Positions 20,996 to 29,870 of a DNA stretch of 29,870 nucleotides are shown here, one piece after another. The stretch comes from Euprymna scolopes. Its lineage: Eukaryota > Mollusca > Cephalopoda > Sepiida > Sepiolidae. The position numbers and the translations under genes were made by a program. Under the pieces are notes generated by a model, which did not search any database, was not told the DNA's origin, and saw only the letters and a list, made by a program, of their open reading frames with translations. The stretch covers positions 91,061,955 to 91,091,824 of the forward strand of contig CM044500.1 in NCBI GenBank assembly GCA_024364805.1. The letters run 5' to 3'. Position 1 is the first letter of the stretch. Each line of letters starts with the position of its first letter.

Positions 20996-22892
20996 AACAA
21001 ATCCAAACTTTATAAAAATAGAGATATATAATATACTTCACTTTTTTTAATGATCATAAAATGAAATAAAGGAAAATTAAAAAAAAATTTTTTTAATTTA
21101 ATGAGTTAATCTGATTGAAGTCATCTTTTCATTGTTAAAAGCCAAAGATTTTTCCCTCTTTTATTAGAGAGAAAGAAAAAAAAATGAAGATAACGAAAAC
21201 GCAGGAAGTTCTTAAAGACAATTTACTTGCATTAAGAGTATTAACGCCAGTTTCATCATTTAACTTGCAATAGATTTTATCATCTTGTAAAATATCCAAA
21301 AGACAATTCCCGACAAGAAAATCTATTTAATTTGTCTAATGAGTTGCTGTAACGAATTTCCATCGCAACTTTTCCCATTTATTCAATCTTTCAATTTATA
21401 CGCACAGACAGAAGCGACAAGTGGGGGAGGGGTACACTTTCTTAATGCCATTTTATTAGTGTAAATTAATCCATTTCATATTGAAAAAAGTGTTGTTGTT
21501 TTTTTTATTAGGCTTTACTAGATGCATTTTTATACATTGGAAAATGAATAAAAGATTGATCATTATTTGTAAGATCTACTAACTTGCTCTGATCACTGAT
21601 TACTATCCTATAAGACCCCTCATTTTCTCTCATCATTTTTTTAGTATATCTTGTTAGACTCCCAACTGGCTCTAACGATCGACCACTTCATCAGATCAAA
21701 CACCAACAAAACCACAATTTTCTATTGCTTTTTTTCTTTTTAGTTATACGTCATCTCTACTAGCTTGTTTTCAGAAAAATAATCTTTTAAAAATTTAATA
21801 TGAAGCAGATTAAAATAACATTTTCGTTACAATTTCCTGTTTTAGTTTTAATGAATATATGTCAGATTTAAGATTCCATAAGAAATCGCAATCATTGCTA
21901 TAAATAATAAACATTAGACATGAAAAGAGAAACAGGTTTACACTGACTCGCCATTCAAAAACGTTTTTACCAATCAAACAACAATATATTAAACTATTAA
22001 TTGCAAATAACAAAAATATAATATAACAGTATTTCCACAACAATGGAGCAGGAGGGTAATCGATAGGAATTAGGTTATTTTAGACTTAAATCCTTTTAAA
22101 ATATTATTTCATGGAGAAAAAAATATTTATCATTAAAAAATGTAAAATAGAATTTAAAGTTATGTTTAATTCAAATATTATATTTTGATATTCTGACATT
22201 GTTTTGTGTCATACAAAATAACAACAATAACATGAAATGGATGTGGAATTGCTTGCAAATTCAAACAAAAATAAAAATAAAAATTTGAAAAAAAAAACAA
22301 AAAAAAAACGTCTGCATTTCATTAAAAATATTTACGAAACATTTTTGTGTATAAAATCGAACAAAATTGTGTGATTTTTTTTTTTTTTGTTAACAAATGA
22401 TTTGTTGGTAAAAAATAATATTTTTTTGCATCAGCAAACGAAAACGACTTAAACAAAAAACAACCCTGAAAAAAACATTACTTTGATTTATTCCTTGATT
22501 TATAATAGTTACATTTCCTTAAAATATCTATCTGATCTTAAACTAGATGATCATAACTATCTGGTGACCCGGAAGTAGATGATCATCTTGCTTTAAATTT
22601 ATATGTGGAAGTGATTTCCCACTCTAAATTCTAAAATATATATTTTTAAAAATGTTTTTCAGGCTGTTTACATGTAATCACCTAAAAATTGTAGAATCTC
22701 ATTGTCAGATGTAGGAGTAGAATTTTAGCATATTTTTGTGTCGAATTGAATAAAATTAGATGGATATTAAAAAAAAAATGATATTTTGTGTAAAAATAAT
22801 ACTTGTTGCATGATCAGATGATATAAAAAAACCAGTAACAAACAAAAATCTTAGCAAAAGATTAGGTGGTTTTGCTTCTTCATTTGTTTTAA
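20956..22892. other. AT-rich stretch, no gene seen
   Basis: A (TA)n tract at 20969-20995 and many A/T runs. The frame at 21810-22043 has no known motif. Two TAGATGATCAT words lie 40 bases apart near 22544 and 22580. Nothing else is recognised. Confidence 0.55.
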
Positions 22893-22969
22893 CACTAGCA
22901 CACCGTTTAGCATTGCTCAGTCGTAAAATACACTAAATATGATATTTGAATTTACGCACATTTTATATT
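22893..22969 (+). repeat. Partial tandem copy of the element B head
   Basis: CTAGCACACCGTTTAGCATT, the TCGTAAAATACACTAAATAT stretch and ATTTTATATTTA match, word for word, the first 75 or so bases of the full copy that starts right after it. The head is therefore duplicated head-to-tail. Confidence 0.65.
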
Positions 22970-23790
22970 TACTAGCAGGCCGCCAGGCATTGTCCAGTCA
23001 TAAAATACGCTTATTATATTTTGATTAATGTAGATTTCATATTTATTATTATATTATATTGGAACAATATATGGTAATGATTTAAAAAGTTTTAAAAAAA
23101 ATGACTTGTCCACCACCAACGGAATCAAAATCAAATGCTTAGCTTACAATTTACTTTTTCGTTTGACATTAATGCCTGAGTTATGAAGACATGTTTGCTG
23201 CAAGGCTAAAAATTAAAACATGAATCAATAGCTATTACGTTACGCATGCATATTTGTAATGCCGTCATTCGACCTTCACCTAGCAAATTTCATTTCTTTA
23301 ATTTCCACACTTTTGCACCGATTTTCCCTGGCTAAAACCCAAATATATAGTTTCGCATGCGTTCAAATACCCTGTATATTAAGTTTCATGTTTGTAGACC
23401 AAGAACTGACAGAGGAGTTTGATAGGCAAAATTTTTAAAACAAATATATATATATGCATACATACATATATATAAAAAGAGGTTTGTGTTTACTACAACA
23501 TTTTATGCAAATATCATGCAAGTATAAATCATGTAGAATATCTGCATGAATACAATTACACGTAATATGATCATCCCATAAGAAAACTGGAAAAAAAACA
23601 AAAACTAATAGGATATTAATTAAAATGAATGCTTAAAAAAATATGCAAATTAGCTACATCTTTTGCAGAGGAATGTAATTCCACAACCCACACATAACAA
23701 ATTTATATTTTTCTTTTTAAATATGTAGAAAAAAGAGGGTTTTATTATGAATATCAATACAAAAAAAAAAAAAAAAAATATAGGATTGAA
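22970..23790 (+). repeat. Dispersed repeat element B, copy 2
   Basis: Same orientation as 4081-4900. It starts TACTAGCAGGCCGCCAGGC, has the shared module at 23350-23435 (CAAATACCCTGTATATTAAG, then TAGACC and GAGGAGTTTGATAGG), a TA-rich tract at 23443-23477, and the same right part, up to an A run at 23760-23779. Its flanks do not match those of copy 1, which supports dispersal rather than a large segment duplication. Confidence 0.85.
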
Positions 23791-24000
23791 CTTAAAACTG
23801 TTTCATGTCACCTTGTTTTCCTTCATTCTTCTTTTAAGTCGGAAAAATATGTGAAAATTGCATAGAGATTTGCTAATCAGTTTGTTGCAGGCAAACATAA
23901 CCCTACATCCAAAACATCACCATCTGTATCCAAGCATTACTAACGACAAAATAAAAATACTTTCATAATATTCTTCATCTCACAACAGACAGTCATTCAA

Positions 24001-24056
24001 TCTCATTAAACCTTATCCTCAAGTGACTTTTTGGTCTTGATGAGTGGTGACTATTA
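24001..24056 (+). repeat. AAGTGGTGA-family short repeat, copy
   Basis: TCTCATTAAACCTTATCCTC, then AAGTGACTTTTTGGTCTTGA and TGAGTGGTGACT. The same order recurs 160 bases downstream and, inverted, at 5839-5880. Confidence 0.6.
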
Positions 24057-24163
24057 GTAAAATTATTTTAAATCCTGATTTTTTTTTTTTTTACAGTTCA
24101 GGGCTTTTGTAGAAGAACCTTGCTGCTATATTCATCATCATTCAACTGACAATCCTCACCTCC

Positions 24164-24221
24164 ATCTCATTAATTCTTATCCTTGAATGGCCTTTAGCCT
24201 TAATAAGTAGTGACTCATTAA
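24164..24221 (+). repeat. AAGTGGTGA-family short repeat, copy
   Basis: ATCTCATTAATTCTTATCCT, then TGAATGGCCTTTAGCCTTAA and TAAGTAGTGACTC. A partial inverted piece (GCGAGTCACCACTT) follows at 24299-24312. Confidence 0.6.
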
Positions 24222-25855
24222 TGAAAAAAGGTGAGGCCGTGGGAATGGTGGACAGCTATCTGTGCAATTTCATGTAGAGACATGTTTTTCTGTATTAGCG
24301 AGTCACCACTTAAACAAAAAAAGGAAGAAATAGCCTTCTCAGTCGTGAGCGTGAGTCCTGTCTATACATGTGTCATGCTAGGGTTAGATCACCTTAATAA
24401 TCTATGAAACATTCATTTTTTCCCAGTACAAAATGCGGAATAAACACCACTGTGGATTCCATTACGGAATAGTGGACTGTGAGTTTAGAGGCAGAAATAC
24501 AAGGGAAACAATCTTTTTAAACATCCAATGGCATTAACGAATTTCGTCATCTTAACTAACAAAACGTTTTCTTTTATTGCTATAAGTCTTATTTTGTTTT
24601 GTTTTTTATTTGGGGAGTAGTAGGAGGGTATTTCCTTGGTGGTAGGAGGATATCTCTTTTACAAAAGTTTGCCCCTTTGTCCACTGCTTTAACCTAGCAA
24701 GGGTCAACATTGCATCCCCCTAATTAATCTAATAATGAAGTAATAACCTAATCTTCAATTGTTAGACATTAATAAACTTTCAGCTGAAATCAAAGTGCAG
24801 TCCTTGATCAAGGATATGCTTTTTCTTTTTCTCCCATCGAAAGTGCTCCATATTTGGTAAGCTGGACATCTCATATATCAAAAACTAGCCTTGTGTCCTA
24901 CTTTGTCCCTAATGGAGAGGCAACTAAATAGGGACAACTATTGTTTCCCTTCTTTGTCAAGCCATTTTCTAGGCATTACCTCCTCCTTTCAGAATGAAGA
25001 TGAGTGTGTTGGCTGGGTCGCTCTCATTTGCAAGGGAGTACTGATTGGACTATACAGGTAATTTTTTATATCCAGTCCAGAGTTCTCCTTTTTGAGGAGT
25101 TGTATTTTTTCTTAGATTTAAAAGTTGACCTTTTATCCAAATTTGCTTTGACAGGGTAATGATTAGTCTTTTTTTTTTTCTTTTTAAGTTGGATACGTAA
25201 AATGATTTCAAAGCTAGAATTAGATCTTTTTCATTGTATGTCAGGAGGAAGTGTTATCCTTATTGAAAGGAGAACATGAAAGGACAGAGAGCTAGATAAG
25301 AAAAAAAAACAAATAACTTATGACATTTCTTTTAGAATAAAAAAAAAAGACAAGGAAAGTTACAGATTTAAATTTCATGATTTTTGTTAATAAAAATGTA
25401 GAAAGATAAAAATAATTACAGGGACAAAAAACAATACTTATTAAAATTTGGTATTTGCTAAATACAATCAAACATTAAAGCTACTCTCAAATACTACATA
25501 TTCTTCTTTCAGAAGAGTATTTAGATTAGTTTTCATTGCCATTGATATTAGATTATATTGATTTTAACATAAGTCAAATAGACCATCTCTCCACAAAATA
25601 AAGTAAAGCTGGTCGGATTCTCAATTTTTGTCATCAATACGTTCCTTCCTACAAAACCAATATTTGATTCTGAATAACCAGTTCTTTATGATAAAAAAAA
25701 CAACAAAACAATACTATCTTTGTATCATATTTGGAAAATTCTTTTCATAAACAATGGAAACACAAAATATAAAATAAATGTCTTACCAACGTATACTTTA
25801 ATTTAAAATCTAATGGAATATACAATAGTACTATCTATGAAAATATATCGATGGC

Positions 25856-26132
25856 AAGTAATCTACACAGAAATGCTCAAAGGAAATCATCAGACTAAAT
25901 GCGTGGATATATGGTTTGCAATTGCTTTAATATCCAAGCTAATCAGATAATTGGATTCGTAAGTTTTATTATCCATTCTCTGTTTATTTCCATTATCAAA
26001 GTAGTGTTTTCTTTTTTTAATCATAAAATTAACACTACTTAGATATAAAAGCAATCGCAAACAATATATTCACACATTTAGCCTGATGATTTCCTTCAGG
26101 AATAAAACATGGACGTTTCTGTGTAGATAATT
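25856..26132. mobile_element. Foldback/MITE-like long inverted repeat
   Basis: The left arm, about 25856-25932, contains TAATCTACACAGAAA, then GGAAATCATCAGACTAAATG and GGTTTGCAATTGCTTTAATA. The right arm, about 26047-26132, reversed, reads TTATCTACACAGAAA, GGAAATCATCAGGCTAAATG and TGTTTGCGATTGCTTTTATA. The spacer has its own inverted pair, AAGTAGTGTT (26001-26010) and AACACTACTT (26031-26040). No coding frame. Target duplication is not clear. Confidence 0.75.
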
Positions 26133-26480
26133 TATCATGAACATATTTTTATACTATTATTTAACTGTATTTATATGCAGAGCACTGTCGAATTGTTGAA
26201 TACATATATATATATATATATATAACTTTATAATAATATATGTGTATGCACATGACATAACAAATAAATGTGTATAACAATAATAAATGAAAGATATCTT
26301 TTATAAAATTAATTTGACTTATGAAACTGCAGAAAAGCATTCTGATGAGTCAAATTTTTTTTATTCTTATAAGACTATCTGAAATAATATTGAGCTCTTT
26401 ATATGTACAAATATATATATATAACAAATGGAGCTTAGGCGTTTGGACAATGTTTGAACATTGTTAATTCATATGCCCGT
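26133..26480. other. AT-rich stretch, no gene seen
   Basis: Contains a (TA)n tract at about 26204-26223 and a perfect small palindrome, CAATGTTTGAACATTG (26448-26463). Confidence 0.5.
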
Positions 26481-26620
26481 CATAGCAGCAGCTGAATAGC
26501 ATAACGGTTAGAAGCGCCGACTGTCATCTAGACAGTCAAGTTTCAATCCTGACTTGAGGTAGTTGCTTGTCTAGCTGCACTGATGAGCTGTGATACAGCG
26601 AAGCAGCACTGTATGTGGAT

Positions 26621-26660
<40 letters not shown>
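26481..26660 (+). mobile_element. Probable tRNA-derived SINE with (TA)n tail
   Basis: The head has a pol III box A-like TAGCATAACGG (26497-26507). A strong stem, GACTGTC/GACAGTC, lies in the anticodon-arm position. About 45 bases after box A is a weak box B (AGTTTCAATCC). A 60-base body follows (GCACTGATGAGCTGTGATAC and onward), and the unit ends in a (TA)n tract at 26623-26660. This head-body-simple-tail plan is that of SINEs. Cephalopods are known to carry several tRNA SINE families, but I did not match it to a named one. Confidence 0.6.
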
Positions 26661-26664
<4 letters not shown>

Positions 26665-27544
26665 AATATTTGTCCTAGGGTGGGTAAATCTAATTCTCTG
26701 AATCAAACAGTTTTGCAGCACTTTTATGTTCCCTTACGAAGGTTAATATCAGGATAAAATATATCAAATTCCATACAAATCTGATATTTTCAAATGGGAG
26801 ATTGAGCCCATATTATACCTCTCCCCTCCCCCCCCCCCAAAAAAAAAACCCTTTAAAATATTTCAAAGAAACTAAAATCTGGGGAATATTTATTATGGAT
26901 GTGATGTCTAATACCAATTGTTAAAATTTCACAAAAAATTGGAGTTATCTGAATTTTACGCCTCGTTTCCATCAAAATCAAAATAGTTCGCATTACGATG
27001 CCTTACACGTAGCAGTTGTGTTCCGAAATTTATAATGCTTGGTTAGTTAGTATCCTATATCTACAAATATCTAAACATACCTCAGTTTATAAAGATGTAT
27101 TTCTATCTTTGGACAGATACATTGTAAGAATATCTGTTTTCTTTTTACCGCCATAGCATTCCATTTTATCCTGGTTTCTCTTTGAAATTGCTTTCCAAAC
27201 AATTGGTGAAATTTCTTCTTATAGAATTTATCTTTGCATTTTTCTTCCCTTTCCTAAAAATTATTCATTGCTTAGAATAGAAACTGCTAAGAAAGATTTT
27301 TTTTCCATTTCGTTAACGACAAAAATTAATCATAATAATACAACAGAAAGATGCCATAAATGTCTCTAATTCAGATTTTTCCATATATAAACTCAAAAGG
27401 TTTCAATGGATTTTTTTTATTAGTCAAAAAATTAATAAATTTCAGTAAAATCTTCATCTTTCAAAATGAAATTATTTGGATTCAAAATTTTTATCAAATC
27501 ATGCAGTTTATGATGTAACCTTGATTTTAAAACTTTATTATCTT
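26661..27544. other. AT-rich stretch with one short repeat, no gene
   Basis: A poly-C/poly-A block lies at 26826-26848. 26965-27055 is the second copy of the repeat at 20862-20955. No open frame of note. Confidence 0.55.
26965..27055 (+). repeat. Short dispersed repeat, copy 2
   Basis: AAATAGTTCGCATTACGATG, then TTACACGTAGCAG and GTGTTCCGAAATTTATAATG parallel 20874-20940 in order and spacing. Confidence 0.6.
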
Positions 27545-28265
27545 ACTAGCAGTTCAGCCCAGCTTTGCACTGGCCCTATGTACTGTTCATAACTTTATGT
27601 GCATATTAAAATGTTTGACTCATGTCCAGGTAATCTACATCTAAAATTTCAAGTGTTTAGACCCGAAATTGGCCGAGGAGTTTGGTAGAGTCTGCAAAGG
27701 TCAACTCTTTCAACTTTAACCTCTTGGCAGCCAAATTTTCGCCCGAAAACTGATTAAAAAGCTTGCTGCATGTCTGAATACCCTTTATGTAAAATTTCAA
27801 ATGTTTAGACCCAAAATTTGCTGAATAGTTTGCTAAAGATCGCAAAGGTAAAATCTTTCGAACTTTGACCACTTGATAACTAAATTTTCAGTAAAAACCC
27901 GATTAGAAAACTTGCCCTATGTCTGAATACACTTTATATAAAATTTCAAATGTTTAGACCAAAAATTGGCTGAGAGGTCAATTTTTTAAAACTTTAACCC
28001 CAGTTTTGACACCTTAACTTATTGTTTTGGGCTCAAATCAAGTTAAAAAGTTTGATCCATGTTCAAGGAGCCTACATCTAAAATTAGAGCCAAAATTGGC
28101 GGAGGAGTTTGGTAGGAGTTTGGTCAAATCGTTGAACTTTGACTCCTAGACAGCCAAATTTCTGACCGAAAAAACGATTAAAAAGATTTTCTTAAATCTC
28201 AATAATCTTATGTCAAATCTCGAGTCTGTAGACTGAAAATTGACAGAGTTATTTGGTAAGGAAAT

Positions 28266-28318
<53 letters not shown>

Positions 28319-28343
28319 ATTTCACTTTTATAGATATATAGAT
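27545..28343 (+). repeat. Modular element A, copy 2 (long form)
   Basis: The head is CTAGCAGTTCAGCCCAGCTT. About four modules follow, starting near 27616, 27767, 27916 and 28056 (lengths about 151, 149, 140 and 134), then a partial fifth from 28190. Each carries AAAATTTCAA, TTTAGACC, AAATTGGC-like and AGTTTG words in order, and ends with a CGATTAAAAAG-like string. A (CA)n tract at 28266-28313 and the tail ACTTTTATAGATATATAG close the unit. The minus-strand open frames at 27657-27872 and 28146-28349 are read-outs of the modules, not genes. Confidence 0.88.
28266..28313. repeat. (CA)n microsatellite inside element A
   Basis: About 24 CA units at the same place as the (GT)n tract of the inverted copy at 5970-6018. 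Confidence 0.95.
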
Positions 28344-28365
28344 TTTCAAAAGTTAGAAGTTAGAC

Positions 28366-28572
28366 GTTTCATGAATGACTTGCAACCTTTCCTGTTACCA
28401 TTTTGTTTGTGCTGCCCACCAAGATCAGGTCGTCATCTACTGATCCCTTTCATTTTTTAAGCCACATGGTAGGCTGCTTAAGACATAGAAGCGAGCAGTT
28501 GAGGAAAATCTGATGCGGATGGGCAGCACAAGTAAAATGGCAACAGGAAAGATTTGAAGTCATTCATGAAAC
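28366..28572. mobile_element. MITE-like element with 63-base inverted repeats
   Basis: Arms 28366-28428 and 28510-28572 agree at about 53 of 63 positions by eye. Both start GTTTCATGAATGACTT and carry TTTCCTGTT and TTGTGCTGCCCA. An 81-base spacer lies between. A transcript would form a long hairpin. No coding frame, and no target duplication that I can be sure of. It starts about 20 bases after the end of element A copy 2. Confidence 0.8.
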
Positions 28573-28692
28573 TTCAAACTTAAAGTGTGAGTCAAAAAGA
28601 TGAAAAAATAGAAATTATAATAATCTAGAAAAATAAAATTGAAAACGGTGCATTTTATTTATTTGAAAAAGTTCTTAAATCCTTTTAAACGG

Positions 28693-28820
28693 TTATTATT
28701 ATTATTATTATTATTATGTTATGTTTATTATTATTGGTATGTTATGTTTATTATTATTATTATTATGTTATGTTTATTATTATTATGTTATGTTTATTAT
28801 TATTATTGTTATGTTATGTT
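28693..28820. repeat. (TTA)n tract with GTTATGTTTATTATT units
   Basis: ATT triplets are interrupted four times by the words GTTATGTT or GGTATGTTATG, making a simple repeat with a longer period on top. Confidence 0.9.
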
Positions 28821-28841
28821 TTGATTTACAAGCCATATGTA

Positions 28842-29490
28842 TTAGCCTGTAAAAATCCATTTAAGACCATCATATCAAATGACAATTTATACCGGTGCAT
28901 TAAAAGTCCATTAATGCTAGTCAATTAAAAGCCCATTAAATACTATCTATACTAACATATTAAAGGATCATTTAAACCAGCGGTTCTCAACCTTTTTTGA
29001 CCCATGGACCCCTTTTCCCTTCTTTTTTGTCTTGGTGGACCCCCTTATAATGTTTGGTCATAAAACAAAATATTGTATTTCTCAATATAATTTTTTGAGC
29101 TTTTAATAAACAAATAAATATTATATAATTAAACTTTATTTTTAAATGAAAACTAATTTAATGCAAATAAAGTATTTTACAACGATTATAATAATGAAAA
29201 CTTGATTAACACTAACTGTCAAAATTTTTCACAGATAAAATTGATTGAAAATCGCCCCCCAAAATTTGATTTTCGCCCACTAGGGGGCGATTCGCCCCCG
29301 GTTGAGAACCGCTGATTTAAACTAATCAATTAAAAGGCCATTAAAATTTATACTAGCCCATTTAGAGACTAATTATAGCAACTCATTAGAGATCAATTAT
29401 AGTAACCCCTTCAAAAGGGGGTCCACACCAACCCATTAAAAGACCATTTATACAAGTCAGTTAAAGCTTATTAAAATATCATTTATATAA
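28842..29490 (+). repeat. Degenerate minisatellite, split by a hAT MITE
   Basis: Units of about 25-35 bases resemble CTARYCAATTAAAAGRCCAT followed by TTATA. Clear units start near 28916, 28951, 29322 and 29352, with looser ones from 28842 and on to about 29490. The array is interrupted at 28978-29314. Confidence 0.6.
28978..29314. mobile_element. hAT MITE with exact 8-base target duplication
   Basis: The ends are perfect 15-base inverted repeats, CAGCGGTTCTCAACC and GGTTGAGAACCGCTG. ATTTAAAC stands on both sides (28970-28977 and 29315-29322). An 8-base duplication and this end sequence are typical of hAT elements. The 337-base body is AT-rich, has no coding frame, and carries CGCCCCC repeats near its right end. 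It depends on a transposase made elsewhere. Confidence 0.96.
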
Positions 29491-29870
29491 GTGAAACGGG
29501 GGAGATAAGATAAAATTATCTAGAAAAATTGTTTAACACTGACATAAAAATGGAATGATACAAAAAGAAAAAGAGGGGGAAAAGTGAAATATGCAAGACT
29601 CTTTTTGCTGCCATTTAAAATAAAATTGTTGATTCTTAACGTTTTTAGAAAACACACTTAAAAACTTATTAAAATTATCCACAAAAAAATGATTTGATTA
29701 AATTAGTTATTGATGGAAGCACAACATGGAAGTAACTGTCTTTTTGGCTTCATGTAGATGTGATCACCTGATTTACATGTGATGTATGTATGGATGATGA
29801 AGATCAGTTCTAGGCTCACACACACACACTCATGTATATATATATATTACAATAGAAAAATGCAAGCATG
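29491..29870. other. AT-rich stretch, no gene seen
   Basis: Only short (CA)n and (TA)n tracts at about 29817-29847. Confidence 0.55.

Larger units (their letters stand above)
23791..25855. other. Stretch with short repeats, no clear gene
   Basis: Contains two copies of the AAGTGGTGA repeat family and a poly-T run at about 24079-24092. The segment 24780-25110 is less AT-rich and holds a possible 65-base exon-like piece (24993-25057). The rest is AT-rich and unrecognised. Confidence 0.5.

Noticed and set aside
28639-28928. Leucine- and tyrosine-rich frames resembling membrane proteins
   Set aside because: They come from the (TTA)n tract and its spacers; hydrophobicity is an effect of composition.
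29405-29421. Small hairpin CCCCTTCAAAAGGGG
   Set aside because: Very short stem in a degenerate repeat array; such hairpins are expected by chance.

Overview
The window looks like intergenic or intronic DNA from a large, AT-rich, repeat-laden animal genome. I recognise no intact host gene. The mix of relics (a mariner, a Tc1, a hAT MITE, several decayed LINE 3' ends, tRNA-derived repeats) with very dense CA and AT microsatellites would fit a mollusc, most likely a coleoid cephalopod. That is an inference from repeat style, not proof. A 293-base run of N shows it comes from a draft assembly.

Layout. 1-1054 is featureless AT-rich DNA. 1055-2293 is a complete but dead mariner with matching terminal inverted repeats (TIRs) and a TA target duplication. 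2925-3560 is an internally deleted LINE, and 3760-4000 probably the tail of another LINE on the minus strand. 4081-4900 and 22970-23790 are two direct copies of an 800-base dispersed repeat (element B). 5945-6329 and 27545-28343 are two opposed copies of a modular repeat (element A). 7220-7530 is a plus-strand LINE 3' end with its poly(A). 9300-10060 and 14470-15000 are minus-strand LINE 3' ends related to each other. 12120-12233 is a small palindromic MITE-like unit. 15490-17265 is rich in microsatellites. 18123-18195 is a tRNA-Arg-like sequence. 19778 to about 20862 is a truncated minus-strand Tc1 with its catalytic triad intact. 25856-26132 and 28366-28572 are long inverted repeats. 26481-26660 is a probable SINE. 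28842-29490 is a degenerate minisatellite carrying a clean hAT MITE with an exact 8-base target duplication.

No genes work together here; the story is one of successive insertions. The most interesting pattern is that elements A and B share the same head (starting CTAGCAG) and the same internal module, each followed by a microsatellite. In A the module is repeated a different number of times per copy. This points to one superfamily of microsatellite-bearing, tandem-module mobile elements, similar in plan to the Pearl/DINE-type (Helitron-related) elements of molluscs and insects, although I cannot assign it firmly.
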